From: Ichthyophis bannanicus
Lineage: Eukaryota; Chordata; Amphibia; Gymnophiona; Ichthyophiidae
Assembly: GCA_033557465.1 (NCBI GenBank)
Contig: CM066031.1
Coordinates: 173,197,043-173,261,042, forward strand
Length of the DNA: 64,000 nt
Direction: 5' to 3'
The notes under the pieces were generated by a model. That model did not search any database and was not told the origin of the DNA. It saw only the letters and a list, made by a program, of their open reading frames with translations. Positions 53,955 to 64,000 of this stretch are shown one piece after another (the stretch's first letter is position 1; every line of letters begins with the position of its first letter). Both the position numbers and the translations under genes were made by a program.

Positions 53955-54159
53955 AATTTTTATATGTTAGTACTGTGCAGCCAAAACTTTCCTTAGGGAG
54001 AGTACACACATCGACGTTTGTTTTAAAGATCCATTTTTTATAATAGCCTTTTACATAGATGGTATGTATGCTGAAAGTGCTTTTTCACTTTTTTATTCCC
54101 CTTTCTTTATAGTGCTAAAGTGGTTTAAACAAATTCTCATCGGGATCCCCTTTGCAGTA
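53955..54159 (+). repeat. PLE-B tail, first tandem unit
   Basis: Contains AGTACTGTGCAGCC, GAGAGTACACACATCGACG and TTTTTATAATAGCC, a diverged unit of the tandem array that continues at 55059. The array is split here by the element at 54165-55058. Confidence 0.55.
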
Positions 54160-54164
54160 CTATG

Positions 54165-55058
54165 TGTCGTGGACGTCGCTTAGCGGGGTCCCGGTCCACT
54201 GAGTCTGAGTCCTCCTGAAAAGTAAGTGAAGGAAAAAAAACAATCCCAAGACAAGATAGAAAGATTCCAGGCAGTTTACCTGTCTTTATTTTTTTTTCTG
54301 CTAGCAGAAGACCAGTCACTTGGTTACAGGAAGGAACTGGTAAAGATACAAGCCTTGCATGTCGGTTATATATGTTTTTTTTCTAGCATTGCTCTAATAC
54401 AAAAGCACCCCTGTAACCCCCCTTACCTAGCCCACCCACGTATCCCCCCCCCCCCTTTCTTTGTTCCCTTACATAAGCATTTCTAGAAAACTAAGACTAT
54501 TTGTTATATAACTGCCAGGTGTAAGCCTTGCAGTGGTTAAGCATGCATATGAGAGTAAAGATAGTTTCAGCAAGATAGCGATCAGAGCTAAAAGGTGACA
54601 AAAGATTATAAAAGGTGGCAAAAGATTATAGATTATATGTGCCATTTCGATGTCTCATCTCTGACGTCTACTTATGTCCGAGAGACCCATCTTAGACATC
54701 TGCTTAAGGATCAAAAGGTTCCTATGTTCCTAGCTATGACACCTACAGTGGAAAAACACCTGCTGCAAAGGCCTACATGCCTAAGCATGCCTAAGGTAAA
54801 TAAGAGCTCTTGATTGGTTGCATGAGGGGTGGCTGTGGTTTTGCAGCCCCTCTGTGGTTAGGCTTCTTTTCCTCTCGAAAAGGTCAGCCAGCTGCGAATT
54901 ATAAGACATAATATAATGTATTTTTGTTTCTCTGCTGCTGTTTCTCTGCATCTAAAACTACAGGCCTCTCAGCCTCAAGAAAGTTTGGTTCAAGTACTGC
55001 CCTTGGCCTAAGTGTTGTCCTTTCTTTATTCTCTGTAATGCCTCCTTTTCCCATCTCA
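54165..55058. mobile_element. Probable solo LTR, 5-bp duplication
   Basis: The 894-bp insert begins TGTCGTGGACG and ends CCCATCTCA, i.e. TG...CA, and is flanked by CTATG on both sides (54160-54164 and 55059-55063). The interrupted tandem unit of PLE-B reads correctly once the insert is ignored. No coding region. An AATAAA in the minus sense (near 55030) and a CCAAT-like TGATTGGTTG (54814) are present; orientation is undecided. The retroelement family is not known. Confidence 0.55.
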
Positions 55059-56154
55059 CTATGCAGCTATATAAACCTCTTATAATGAGAATGTATGTGT
55101 CGGCGTCTTTAAAGGTTCATTTTTTATAGTAGCTTCATCGTTTGGATGGTGTGAAAGCTGTAAGCGTTAATTTTTTAATTTTTACTTTTTATTGTGGTTT
55201 AAGACAAATGCAATCTCATCAGGATATTTTTTGTAGTTTCATGACATTGAATCTTTTATTCCGATACGTCAGTACTAGGCAGCTATAAAACTCCCCTTAA
55301 TGAGAGCGCATGCGTTGGCGTTTTTCTAAAGGTTCATCCTTATAGTAGCCTCATTCTTTGAAAGCTGTAAGTCCTTTTACCTTTGTGGTTGTCAAGCAAT
55401 TCTCTTATGTATAATTTTAAAAGAAATTTTATTGTGATGCAAGTTTTCTTTAGTAAGAGCACACACGTTGGCGTGATTTAAAGATTATTTTTTTAATAGC
55501 CCCTTTCTATAGATGGTGTGAACGCGGTAAGTGCTTCCTTATTCCCCTTTTGTTTTGCGGTTTGAAAGTAGCTTGGCTATATATCTTATTTCATCGAGAT
55601 GTCCCTTAGGATTTCAATATTTGGATCTTTTTTATCTATACGTCAAAAAATACTTTTCCTAGTGAGAGCGCACATGTCGGCGTTTTTTTAAAGGTCAATT
55701 CTCGTAGTAACCTCACTCTAGGATGGTGTGAAAGTTGTAAATGTATCCTCCCCTCTTCTTGCGATTATAAGCACCTTCTGCTGTATATGTTTTAAATGTA
55801 ATCCCCTTTGGGGTATTTTTATTCTTATATGTCAGCACTAGGTAGCTATAAGAATTCCCCTTAGTAAGAGTGCATGCGTTAGCGGTTTTCTAAATGTTTA
55901 TTCTTTTAGTAGTCTTATCGCTTGAAAGCTGTAACCTTTTTTAAATTTTGTTTTGTTTTTTTTTAATTTGGTTTCGGGGTTTTCAAATTTTCTTTGCTAA
56001 GTACAATTTTAAAGAAAATTTTGTTGTGATGTTGTTTGTGGTTATTTAAATTGTTTTTAAATGATATATAAGTTGTTTTACATAATATATAAATAATTTA
56101 CAGCTTGGCCGATGAGACACCTTTTACTTCTTCAAAATGTGGTCTTTTATAATT
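55059..56154 (+). repeat. Tandem array in the PLE-B tail
   Basis: Five or so units of about 165-200 bp are recognisable by TGAGAGCGCATGCGTTGGCG-like words at about 55100, 55300, 55460, 55660 and 55870, each followed by TTTAAAGGTTCAT and a GTAGCC block. They are diverged from each other. No gene. Confidence 0.65.
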
Positions 56155-56454
56155 TAATTTAGGAGTTTTATTTTTTTTATTTTTTTTTTAAATTCTTTAT
56201 TTTGCATTTTATACACCAATGTACATAACAGGTACTTTCATTGATACTGTATCAAAATTACTACACTTGATCGATATTAACAGGACATACCAACAAACTT
56301 CTCCTCTCTGATCTTTGGGTACAGCAGATTCTTTTCATCAACTGTAGATCAAGCTCTCTAATTCTAAAGGCAAGAGACATATCTTAAGAGGAAAGGTAAA
56401 GGTAAAAAAAAAAGTAAAGGAAAGGAAAGGACTCTGCGGCGGGCACCACCCAGG

Positions 56455-59400
56455 TCAGTCACTCTGATAGCCCACTCTCATCTGGATTCGTATCAGATCG
56501 AGGGTATCCCATTTATCTAGGCATGGCCGAAAGGTAGGGTTATGGGATGCATACGCGCGCTCACACCCTTGGTGGTATAGTACTAGGTTCCACCAATGCG
56601 CGACTCGTAAGACCCTAAAGTCTTTCCAATGACATAATATGGCTTTCACTGCAAGGCTCAATAGTAAGTCAAAAACTCTTGCATCCTCGCGCCCTAGGGC
56701 GGTTTCCTCAGCCAGAGATTTGTATATGACTGTGCGATAAGTGAGCCTTGTGTGTACATCAAGCAGCTGCATAATTCGGCTCCAAACTCCCTCCCAGTAA
56801 TCCTTCAACAAAGGGCAGTAATATATCATGTGGCTGAGAGTACCTGCAGCTTCTCTACAAGTCCAGCACTGCGCATCCTTGTCAGCACTCCATTTAGCCG
56901 TTCGTACAGGTGTCAGATATGCTCTGTGCATTAGAAAATATAGTGTCTGGTTGAGGGAGGCCGCCCTTGTTATCCCTCGTTGAGTTCCCCAAAGCTCCCC
57001 CCATGCGTCTTCGTCAGGCAACTCGCCAATTTCTGACTCCCAGACTTTCTGTAGTCCTACGCAGCGCTTCGGTTCCCCTTCTCTCAATAACGCTGTAAAC
57101 TTGGAGAAAAGTCGAGATTCAGCCTGATAGGTTTGGATTTCTTGATGAAAAGGGCGCTCTGTACTCAGGTCTACCGGTAACACCCCTGCTCGGCTTAAAC
57201 AGTGACGTAGCTGGCACCATTGATACATGCATCGTAGAGGCAAATCGTATTCGTGCTGTAGGGATTGGAAAGACTTATATGCGCCAGCTGCTATCAGATG
57301 TCCCAGACAGTAGATACCGCGGGCCAGCCACAACGGCCACAGAAAACTCCGGCCCGCAATCTTGAAGTCGCCATTATACCATAACACCGTGACATCCGTA
57401 TATGTCTGCGCTGCTTGTACATACGGTTTTAGTATGTTGTATGCGCGTTGGGTGTCGTGCAGTATTTCATTCATTGAGCTCTCGCTAGCATTCCTGACTC
57501 CTAGCCTCATCCAAAGTGGGACAGGGCCGCTCTGAGTAGCCTCCACCTTCAGCCATATGGGATCGGCCTGCGCGGGCAACTCTTCGCTCCACAACACCCC
57601 TTGTCGCAACAAAGCTGCTAGATGGTAGTTGTAAAAGTCCGGAAAATGTATGCCGCCTCTCTGTTTAGGAGACTTGAGCTTCCATAACGCAATCCGCGGC
57701 GTCTTACCTCCCCACAGAAAGGATACCAGGAGTTTCTCCAGTTTCTTGTAGAACTGTCTCTCGAATAGTACAGGGATCATGGTAAGTACGTAGTTAACTC
57801 GTGGCATAGCCACCATCTTGATGGTCTCAAGTCGACCCCACCATGTCAGGTTCAAAGGAGTCCACTTAGCTGTAGATTCTTTCACCATGCTTATGCACTG
57901 CTCTTTGCAGAGTCTCATCGTGGCCGCTACTGTTGTCCCATAAACAACTCCAAGGTACTTGAAAGACTCAGTCCTTATCTGGAAGGGGTACTTTTGTTTT
58001 AATGAGTCGTCAAGTTGGCTGTTGATAGGTATCAGCACCGTCTTGGACAAGTTGAGCTTGCAGCCTGACACTCCGGAATAAGATGAAATAACCTCCATTG
58101 CAGCATCAAGCGCTGACGGGCTTAAGAACAGCAATAGGTCATCTGCATATGCCGGTAATTTGATCTGTTGCTCTCCGAGTTGCACTCCTGCGACTCTCTG
58201 TTGCTGACGCAGGTTTATGAGCAGTGGTTCCAACGCCAGATTGAAGAGTAGAGGTGATAAAGGGCAGCCTTGCCGCGTGCCTCTGGTTAGAATGAATTCT
58301 GAAGAGAAACCCCCGTTGGCGGCTACTTGCGCAACTGGGCGTGCGTATAGTAGTCTGACACCATCTAGGAAAGACTCTGGTATGCCCATCCATTGCATCA
58401 CTCGAAAGAGGTAGGGAAGCTCCACTCTGTCGAAAGCCTTCTCTGCGTCAAGCGCTAGGCCAATTACTGGTTGGGACGAACACTGTGCTTCCCGGAGTAC
58501 ATGCATGAGGAGCCGTCCATTGTCGGCCGTTGTCCTATCCAGCATAAATCCACACTGGTCCGCATGGACCAGTGTGCCGAGGACTTTGTTGAGTCGGTTA
58601 GCCAGTATCTTGGCGTAAATTTTATAATCGGTATTTAGGAGTGATATTGGCCGGTAGTTCTCCAACTTTTGGTCATCTCTACCTGGCTTGGGGTGAATAA
58701 CCATTGTTGCTGCTGCTAGAGATCCCACTGCCGGGGATTCGTTTTTAAGCTCCATAAAGTATGCATGTAGCTCCGGTAGCAGTTCTTGCTGGAAAGCTGA
58801 GTAAAATTCGATGGGCAAGCCGTCTGGTCCACTGGCTTTCCCTCTTGCAAGTTGCTTCATTGCCAGTTGTACCTCCGAACAGGCGATATCGGCCGATAGT
58901 AGCTTCTGCTGAGGTTCCGAGAGTTTGGGTCCACTCACTCCCGAGGTGAACTCAGAAAATTTATCGTCACTGTAAGTCCGTTCAGAGCAATAAAGCTGGG
59001 CATAAAACGCTTCACACTGTTGTAGTATCTCTTTATCCGTTACGTGTAACTTCCCCTCTGGGTCTCTCAATCCCGCTATACGTGTGCTTATCTTCCTAGC
59101 TCGGAGAGTGTGGGCCAACAGCGCGCTAGAGCGATTACTTTCATGGTAGTAGATTCCCTTCTGCGCCGCTATTTGTTTGCTAGCTTCCGCATTGAGGATC
59201 TCATTGTATTGATATCTCAATCTTTGCATCCGGGCAAGGACGAGTGGGTCGTGTCTTTTTGAAAGGAGACGTTCTCCCGCACGTATCTCACCTTCCAGTT
59301 CTACTAGTAGTTGTTCAGCCTGTTTTTTCCTGCGGATACTATAAGTTGTCATTCCGCCTCTGATCGTGGCTTTGAAAGCTTCCCACCACACCCAGGTTGG

Positions 59401-60225
59401 TGTGTCATGTAGCTGGTTATAGGTAAAATAATCTGAGATCTCCTGGCGCATTATTGCTAGGAATTCACTATCTTTCAGCCATACTCGATCAAAACGCCAT
59501 TGTGGGGCTGCCTTTTCAGTCAGCCCCGTATTGAGGTCCACAACTATGCCCGAATGATCCGACACCGTTTGTGCTAACATTTCAGCCGCGACGATCGTCG
59601 GCAGTAGTGTTTTGGATATAAGGAAAAAGTCAATTCGCGTACGCGTATCATGGGGTATTGAGTGGAACGTGTATTCTCTCTCTGTAGGGTGCAAGAGTCT
59701 CCACGGGTCGACTAAGCCAAGTGTGGCGGTCATATCCTTTAGCAGCTTACTAGATTTCGGTTTGTGTTGTGTCTTATAGGGGGTGTGATCGACCAGTGGG
59801 TCCTGTATTAGATTGAAGTCCCCACCCATGATCACGTTGGAGGCTCCTGAGTCTAAGAGTTCATGGGCCACCGCTTCAAAAAATTGGGGCTCATCGTGGC
59901 TGGGGCCATAAACCGTCATTAAAGTATACACTTTGGCATAGATTTGGACTGTGGCTCTGGCCCATCTCCCCATTGGGTCTATTGCTGTACTTTCAATCAC
60001 TGGCGATAGTGTGGCTCGCAGTAACAGTATAACCCCTCCTTTCCTGTTACTCGCGGGTGCAGATAATATGTTTTGATATCCAGCCCCGGCGACCTTCAAC
60101 GACTCAGATCGCGTCAAATGCGTTTCCTGCAGATAGACTACATCTGCGCGATGGCGTTTACAATAATTCAGTATCTTTGTGCGTTTGGCTGGATTGTGTA
60201 TCCCTTGTACATTTAGGGATACCAC
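56455..60225 (-). CDS. L1 ORF2 protein: endonuclease and reverse transcriptase
   Basis: A 1256-residue protein without a break. Residues about 1-235 are the apurinic-type endonuclease (SLNVQGIHNPAKR, VVYLQETHL, TVYGPSHDE, MGGDFNLIQD, SDHSGIVVD). The RT lies at about 440-760 with NYRPISLLNTDYKI, ALDAEKAFDRVE, GTRQGCPLSPLLFNL and the catalytic YADD at 693-696. A cysteine/histidine cluster (CWTCREAAGTLSHMIYYC) is near residue 1118. The protein nicks target DNA and copies the LINE RNA onto it. All key residues seen are intact, so this copy could be active; expression is unknown. Confidence 0.9.
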   Translation of the reverse strand: MVSLNVQGIHNPAKRTKILNYCKRHRADVVYLQETHLTRSESLKVAGAGYQNILSAPASNRKGGVILLLRATLSPVIESTAIDPMGRWARATVQIYAKVYTLMTVYGPSHDEPQFFEAVAHELLDSGASNVIMGGDFNLIQDPLVDHTPYKTQHKPKSSKLLKDMTATLGLVDPWRLLHPTEREYTFHSIPHDTRTRIDFFLISKTLLPTIVAAEMLAQTVSDHSGIVVDLNTGLTEKAAPQWRFDRVWLKDSEFLAIMRQEISDYFTYNQLHDTPTWVWWEAFKATIRGGMTTYSIRRKKQAEQLLVELEGEIRAGERLLSKRHDPLVLARMQRLRYQYNEILNAEASKQIAAQKGIYYHESNRSSALLAHTLRARKISTRIAGLRDPEGKLHVTDKEILQQCEAFYAQLYCSERTYSDDKFSEFTSGVSGPKLSEPQQKLLSADIACSEVQLAMKQLARGKASGPDGLPIEFYSAFQQELLPELHAYFMELKNESPAVGSLAAATMVIHPKPGRDDQKLENYRPISLLNTDYKIYAKILANRLNKVLGTLVHADQCGFMLDRTTADNGRLLMHVLREAQCSSQPVIGLALDAEKAFDRVELPYLFRVMQWMGIPESFLDGVRLLYARPVAQVAANGGFSSEFILTRGTRQGCPLSPLLFNLALEPLLINLRQQQRVAGVQLGEQQIKLPAYADDLLLFLSPSALDAAMEVISSYSGVSGCKLNLSKTVLIPINSQLDDSLKQKYPFQIRTESFKYLGVVYGTTVAATMRLCKEQCISMVKESTAKWTPLNLTWWGRLETIKMVAMPRVNYVLTMIPVLFERQFYKKLEKLLVSFLWGGKTPRIALWKLKSPKQRGGIHFPDFYNYHLAALLRQGVLWSEELPAQADPIWLKVEATQSGPVPLWMRLGVRNASESSMNEILHDTQRAYNILKPYVQAAQTYTDVTVLWYNGDFKIAGRSFLWPLWLARGIYCLGHLIAAGAYKSFQSLQHEYDLPLRCMYQWCQLRHCLSRAGVLPVDLSTERPFHQEIQTYQAESRLFSKFTALLREGEPKRCVGLQKVWESEIGELPDEDAWGELWGTQRGITRAASLNQTLYFLMHRAYLTPVRTAKWSADKDAQCWTCREAAGTLSHMIYYCPLLKDYWEGVWSRIMQLLDVHTRLTYRTVIYKSLAEETALGREDARVFDLLLSLAVKAILCHWKDFRVLRVAHWWNLVLYHQGCERAYASHNPTFRPCLDKWDTLDLIRIQMRVGYQSD

Positions 60226-60666
60226 TCAAAGATTCCTATTACTCGAAGAGGTAGCTATCGTCTACTCCTATGGTGGTGCGCTCCGCTTCTAGAGTCCTAT
60301 AAAAAGAAATCATAACATTTACAGTAACAGCCAAACTAAACATCCGGTAACAACAAACCAACTTCATTTCTTATATGGTGAAGCTCTTCTGCCCTCTTAT
60401 CACCCCTCCACCTAGAGTTCCCACCCCACCCATCTGTCAGAGCTTTATTAAAGTTATCAAAAAGAAAAAACATTCCTACTCCCCTATCTATTCTTATAAG
60501 CTATCTAAGCTAAAGAAAAGGAAACTGTGTTCTCCGCTTATTTAGATAGAGTCATCTGTGTTATCAGCGCAGCTACTCTGAAAACCTGTCTGCGCCTTCC
60601 GTAGGCGCAGTATGTGAGCTGAGAAAATCTACATTAACAGGAAGCAGAATGTCCCTTTTTTTTTCT

Positions 60667-61527
60667 TCAGGTCGCTACTTCCATATGGGAGAAGTCCTCT
60701 AAATATGAGCGCAGTGTCGCCCCATTGTCGAAAGTTCGTGTACTGTTCCCGATTGTAACTCGCATTCGCGCTGGATAGTAGAGACCATAGCGCGCGTTCA
60801 GTTTTTGCAGCAAGGGCCTACAGTCTAGCAGGGCCCTGCGCCTATCTGTAGTCTTTTTGCAAAGATCCGGAACTATCAGGATCTTGCTGCCTTCCAGCCG
60901 GAGTTCCGACTTCTGCTTGGCTGACTGTAAAATTTGTAGCACATGTGGATAGCGAAGCAGTTTGATAATGAAAGGACGTGGATGCTTCTGCCTTTCAACT
61001 ACATGCGACGGCACGCGGTGAGCACGCTCGATTTCAAATGGACTGTGGAAGGTGACTTGCAGCAGCTCTGGCAGCAATTTCTGTAAATATCCCAGTGGGT
61101 CCGAGCCCTCTCTACCCTCCGGGATACCTAGGATCCTTAAGTTGTTCCTCCTGGCGCGATTACTTTGGTCCTCATTGAGGTCTTCTAGCACCGCTATTCT
61201 TTTGTTTAGTGGGCCCAGCTGAGTTAAGAGCTGCTTGTGGCGCTCAATCGCTACTTCCGTTTTGCGAACACGCTCACAGACTCCTTTCAGTTGGTCTTTG
61301 ACTTCACTCACATCTTCTTTTAACTGCGCTAGCATTTCAGTACTGGAGACTATCATTTCTTTCACCGACCTGAGCTCCTGTAGGATTTCCCGGACTCCCT
61401 CTGCCGATTCTTTCCCCACCGCCATTTTCTGTGGAGACCCCGTCTCCGGTTTTAATCGTTTCGTGGCGTGTCCTGTTCCTTGCGCAAAGTCTAACTTAGC
61501 AGGCTTTAAAGTAGGTTTCTCAGACAT
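60667..61527 (-). CDS. L1 ORF1 protein
   Basis: A 286-residue open frame: a basic N-terminal part, a coiled coil at about residues 45-120 (SSTEMLAQLKEDVSEVKDQL), the RRM starting at NRARRNNLRILGIPEG (about 127) and the C-terminal domain (PRPFIIKLLRY, RYGLYYPARMRVT). It is clearly related to the protein at 52957-53838 but not identical. It would form an RNA-binding trimer with L1 RNA. Confidence 0.9.
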   Translation of the reverse strand: MSEKPTLKPAKLDFAQGTGHATKRLKPETGSPQKMAVGKESAEGVREILQELRSVKEMIVSSTEMLAQLKEDVSEVKDQLKGVCERVRKTEVAIERHKQLLTQLGPLNKRIAVLEDLNEDQSNRARRNNLRILGIPEGREGSDPLGYLQKLLPELLQVTFHSPFEIERAHRVPSHVVERQKHPRPFIIKLLRYPHVLQILQSAKQKSELRLEGSKILIVPDLCKKTTDRRRALLDCRPLLQKLNARYGLYYPARMRVTIGNSTRTFDNGATLRSYLEDFSHMEVAT

Positions 61528-61668
61528 CCTTTCTCTTTCAAAATTAGTCTGCTACGGGGCCTTCCAAGGTGTAGGAAAATCAGGATTCTGACGTCTGGGT
61601 GAGAGCTGAGATTCTAGGCAGCCATCTCCGTTCGCGGCTAGCTCCGCCCCCCTAATTTAGGAGTTTTA

Positions 61669-61935
61669 AACGATGTAGTTGAAGAAGTTGGGGAGTTATT
61701 CAATGAAGTCCTACTAAATATGTCATATATTAGTGTTTTTTGAAGGTTAAATTTTGTTTCAATGGAAAGTTTTAAGTGGTTTATTTTGTGTTTTTCTTTT
61801 TATGTTTTATTGCATACTACCTTTGTCTTTTTTAGAAAACTTTCTTTGAAAGGTGGACATGTGGTTTAAATGAGCTGCTTGTTTGGCGTTTGACTTCTTT
61901 GGAATGTGTAGTTGTATTAGCTTATAGTTGGTAGC
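61669..61935 (+). repeat. End of the PLE-B tail
   Basis: AT-rich, non-coding. Positions 61723-61825 reappear as the inverted fragment at 43427-43533. The sequence changes character near 61935, where the repeat array begins; no target duplication for PLE-B was recognised. Confidence 0.6.
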
Positions 61936-62224
61936 GAGTTCAAACACCCATATTTTACCCTACACCGCACACAAACCATAACAATGGGCATTACCTACAG
62001 CCGAGTCCCCCAAATTCAGTCCTGGAGTGCCACATCTCAATCAGGTGATATGCTTTTTCCTAGATAAGGACATGTCTGCATGTTGGCGGAAGGGAACAGG
62101 TGGTGGAGGGGGCAGTGGCTGCAAGCCACAGCAGACAGTGGCCTAGGCCTGTGCAGGCTGGCACAGTCCACCGCAACTGACAGGCTCTGTCAGATGTACA
62201 GTAATGGACTCCCCAGGGAATGCA

Positions 62225-62310
62225 GCATGTCTGTGGCAACACAGTGGTGCAGTGCACACACACAGTGTGTGCAAGAACAGAAGGTCACAGGTTCAAAGGC
62301 CAGCTGGGGC
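62225..62310 (+). repeat. tRNA-like module type 2, array unit 1
   Basis: AGTGGTGCAGTGCACAC is followed by CAGGTTCAAAGGCCAGC. Compared with unit 2 the B-box has one disruption. Confidence 0.4.
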
Positions 62311-63557
62311 TACTGCCAATCCTGTCCACATATGTTTCTCACAACTAAACCGTGATAGTAGGGACAAGCCTTTATTGCTGAGAACATACACATGGTTAAT
62401 ACACCTATATTTTACCACACCAAACACAGACACCATAAACAGGCGCATTACCTAGAGCAGAGTCCCCCAAATGCAGTCCTGGAGGGCCCCACACCATTCA
62501 GGTTCCATGCTGCCTATAATAAAGATGCCTGTGCTGCATATCTATGCACCACCCCCATGTTATGCAGATTTAGCTCATGCATATCTATGAGGGACAGCTT
62601 GAAAACCAGAACAGTGTTTGGAACACCAAGACTGGAGTTGGGAAACCCTGCCGTAAAGCAGCAGCCAACAGGGTCAGACACAACCACACACACACCCACA
62701 GGCCCCATTGGCCAATGCCTCCTGGAGAGGCAGGACATTGGGCCCTGCCTGTATCTCCCAATACTAGCAGTTGCATACCTTAGCAATGCCACCCTACACC
62801 TGGGTATATGGTACACAGCTATCAAACGTTTCCTATGATAACTGGCAGATATCAATTCCTACGTTAAGCACATTTTGCTCATTGAGCTCCACCATAACAA
62901 TCATTCTGATGTCTGCGGTGTGTGCTGCAGGTCTGGTCTCTGACAGTGTTTACCGCCCTGGGGAGTGACCCCCAACAGTCTTGCGTACCATATCCATGCC
63001 TGTACTGTGCCCAGGACTGGTGTGTTGGCCAGGGCTGCTAAACCCCTTGATTGTAGCACAAAAGATGACCAAGCTGGGCAATGGTGACAGCAATGGGAAA
63101 CATCAAGAAACACTCCCAATAAAGCCCTGAAAAAAAGATATGAATCTTGGAAGGGTCCACGCTCCTGCACCATACAAGGTGAATGATCCCACATTGAAAT
63201 AGGACAGAGTAGGGTTCCCCTCTCCAATGGACAGGTATCCTATGGCATGCACATGTTCCACAACAGCATGGTGGAGTTGGGGGGAAGCGTGGACGACTAT
63301 GCAGGCACCCCAACCCCAGAACACGCAGCATAGGCAGTCGCCTACTTGCACACTGGATGGCCTAAAACCGTGCACCAGCAGCACCATCAGCAGAAGGGCA
63401 TGCAGCATGTTGGCAGAGGGGTACTGGTGTTGGAGGGGTGCAGTGGCAGCTGCCCAGAGAAGACGGTGGCATAGCCCCCTTCACGTGGGTGCAGTGCACC
63501 CCAACAGACAGGCTTTGTCTGACAAACAGACATGGTATCTCTAGGGACTACATTGTC

Positions 63558-63636
63558 TCTGTGGCCGCAGTGTGGTGCAGTGAACACAGCCAGTGTGTTC
63601 AGGAGCCAAAGATCACCAGTTCAAGTCCCAGCTGGG
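63558..63636 (+). repeat. tRNA-like module type 2, array unit 2
   Basis: GTGTGGTGCAGTGAACAC is followed by CCAGTTCAAGTCCCAGC, a good B-box. This is the closest match to a Pol III promoter in the array. Confidence 0.45.
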
Positions 63637-64000
63637 GCCCCCGCCAACAGAGTCCGCATATTTTACCCACCACTAAACCATGATAGTAAAGACAAACCCT
63701 TATTGCAGAGAACAAAGGCATGTTCCAAACACCTCTATTTTACCCTAAAGAGCACATACACCTGAAAAATGCACAACACCTACAGCAGAGTCCACAAAAT
63801 GCAGTCCTGGAGGGCCACATCTCATTCAGCTGTGATGCTGTCACCAATGTAAGCCCATGTCAGCATGGTGGCGGACGGCTACCGGTGGCAGAGGGGGCAG
63901 TGGCTGCTGCCCACAGCAGACGGTGGCCTAGCCCCCTTCACGTGGGTGCAGTGCACTCCAACAGACAGGCTCTGTGTGACAAACAGCCATGGACTCCCCA

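Larger units (their letters stand above)
56171..61652 (-). mobile_element. Full-length L1-type LINE with both ORFs open
   Basis: Bounded by TAATTTAGGAGTTTTA at 56155-56170 and 61653-61668, a 16-bp duplication. The poly-A tail appears as a T-run at 56171-56192. The 5' end (GGGGGGGCGGAGCTAGCC) matches that of the deleted copy, so the element is complete (5.48 kb). Order on the minus strand: 5' UTR of about 125 bp, ORF1 (61527-60667), a 441-bp spacer, ORF2 (60225-56455), 3' UTR of about 280 bp. It is in PLE-B tail DNA. Confidence 0.9.
61940..64000. repeat. Partial tandem array sharing tRNA-like modules with the E family
   Basis: Three units start with an ATATTTTACC or TATTTTACC...ACACAC block and GCAGTCCTGGAGGGCC: about 61945, 62395 and 63735 (the last runs off the window). 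Unit 1 is about 445 bp; unit 2 has an extra 870 bp (62510-63390), which includes a decayed hAT-like piece (ending GGAGTTGGGAAACCCTGC). The part around GGGTGCAGTGCACCCCAACA and the tRNA-like module match the E-family interior in reverse orientation. No gene; the overlapping ORFs are shadows. Confidence 0.6.

Overview
The window looks like repeat-dense nuclear DNA of a vertebrate with a large genome, most likely an amphibian. A caecilian is my best guess, but the lineage is inferred, not proven. Reasons: a beta/gamma-crystallin plus aerolysin-like protein of the amphibian EP37/beta-gamma-CAT type, and the mixture of CR1 and L2-type LINEs, a tRNA-derived SINE, L1, Penelope-like (PLE), DIRS-like, hAT-like and gamma-type endogenous retroviral elements. 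There is no prokaryotic architecture. The only convincing host gene is the single-exon coding region at 14510-15532. Almost everything else is transposable elements nested inside one another.

Layout. 1-304: no gene, one small foldback. 305-8622 (E1), 9115-13026 (E2), 16035-17126 (E4) and 17642-19966 (E3): a family of non-coding elements whose ends read GGGGYATGTTTACTAAA. E1-E3 share subterminal palindromic short repeats, two kinds of tRNA-like module and a degenerate CR1 3' end. E1 carries inverted arms and, at its centre, a 2-kb hAT-like cluster (3528-5547) that includes a nearly spacerless palindrome of about 890 bp. CR1 fragments in both orientations lie around E2. The crystallin-aerolysin gene sits between E2 and E4.

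21034-27307 is an internally deleted provirus on the minus strand (ERV1). It has 476-bp LTRs, a GTAG target duplication and a tRNA-Gly-type primer binding site. Its env is split by a 1485-bp TG...CA insertion (22073-23557) that looks like a solo LTR of another retroelement and carries a long open reading frame. 28589-42560 is a second, longer provirus of the same family (ERV2). It keeps recognisable gag, protease, RT, RNase H, integrase and env, all broken, and it has been hit by an L2-type LINE (itself containing a SINE), a second LINE tail, a 1.1-kb hAT-like element with a large palindrome, and a 310-bp insert with a long duplication.

42687-43427 is a DIRS-like tyrosine-recombinase fragment. 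43427-61935 is one PLE (PLE-B) blown apart by later insertions: an inverted-plus-direct PLE-A unit (43913-50043, 15-bp target duplication), an ORF2-deleted L1 (51937-53938, 16-bp duplication), a probable solo LTR (54165-55058, 5-bp duplication) and a full-length L1 with both ORFs open (56171-61652, 16-bp duplication). 61940-64000 is a repeat array that shares tRNA-like modules with the E family.

How the parts relate: the target-site duplications allow an insertion order to be read. PLE-B predates PLE-A, both L1s and the solo LTR. ERV2 predates its LINE and hAT-like passengers. The CR1 hosting E2 predates E2. The L1 at 56171-61652 is the most intact element and the best candidate for recent activity.
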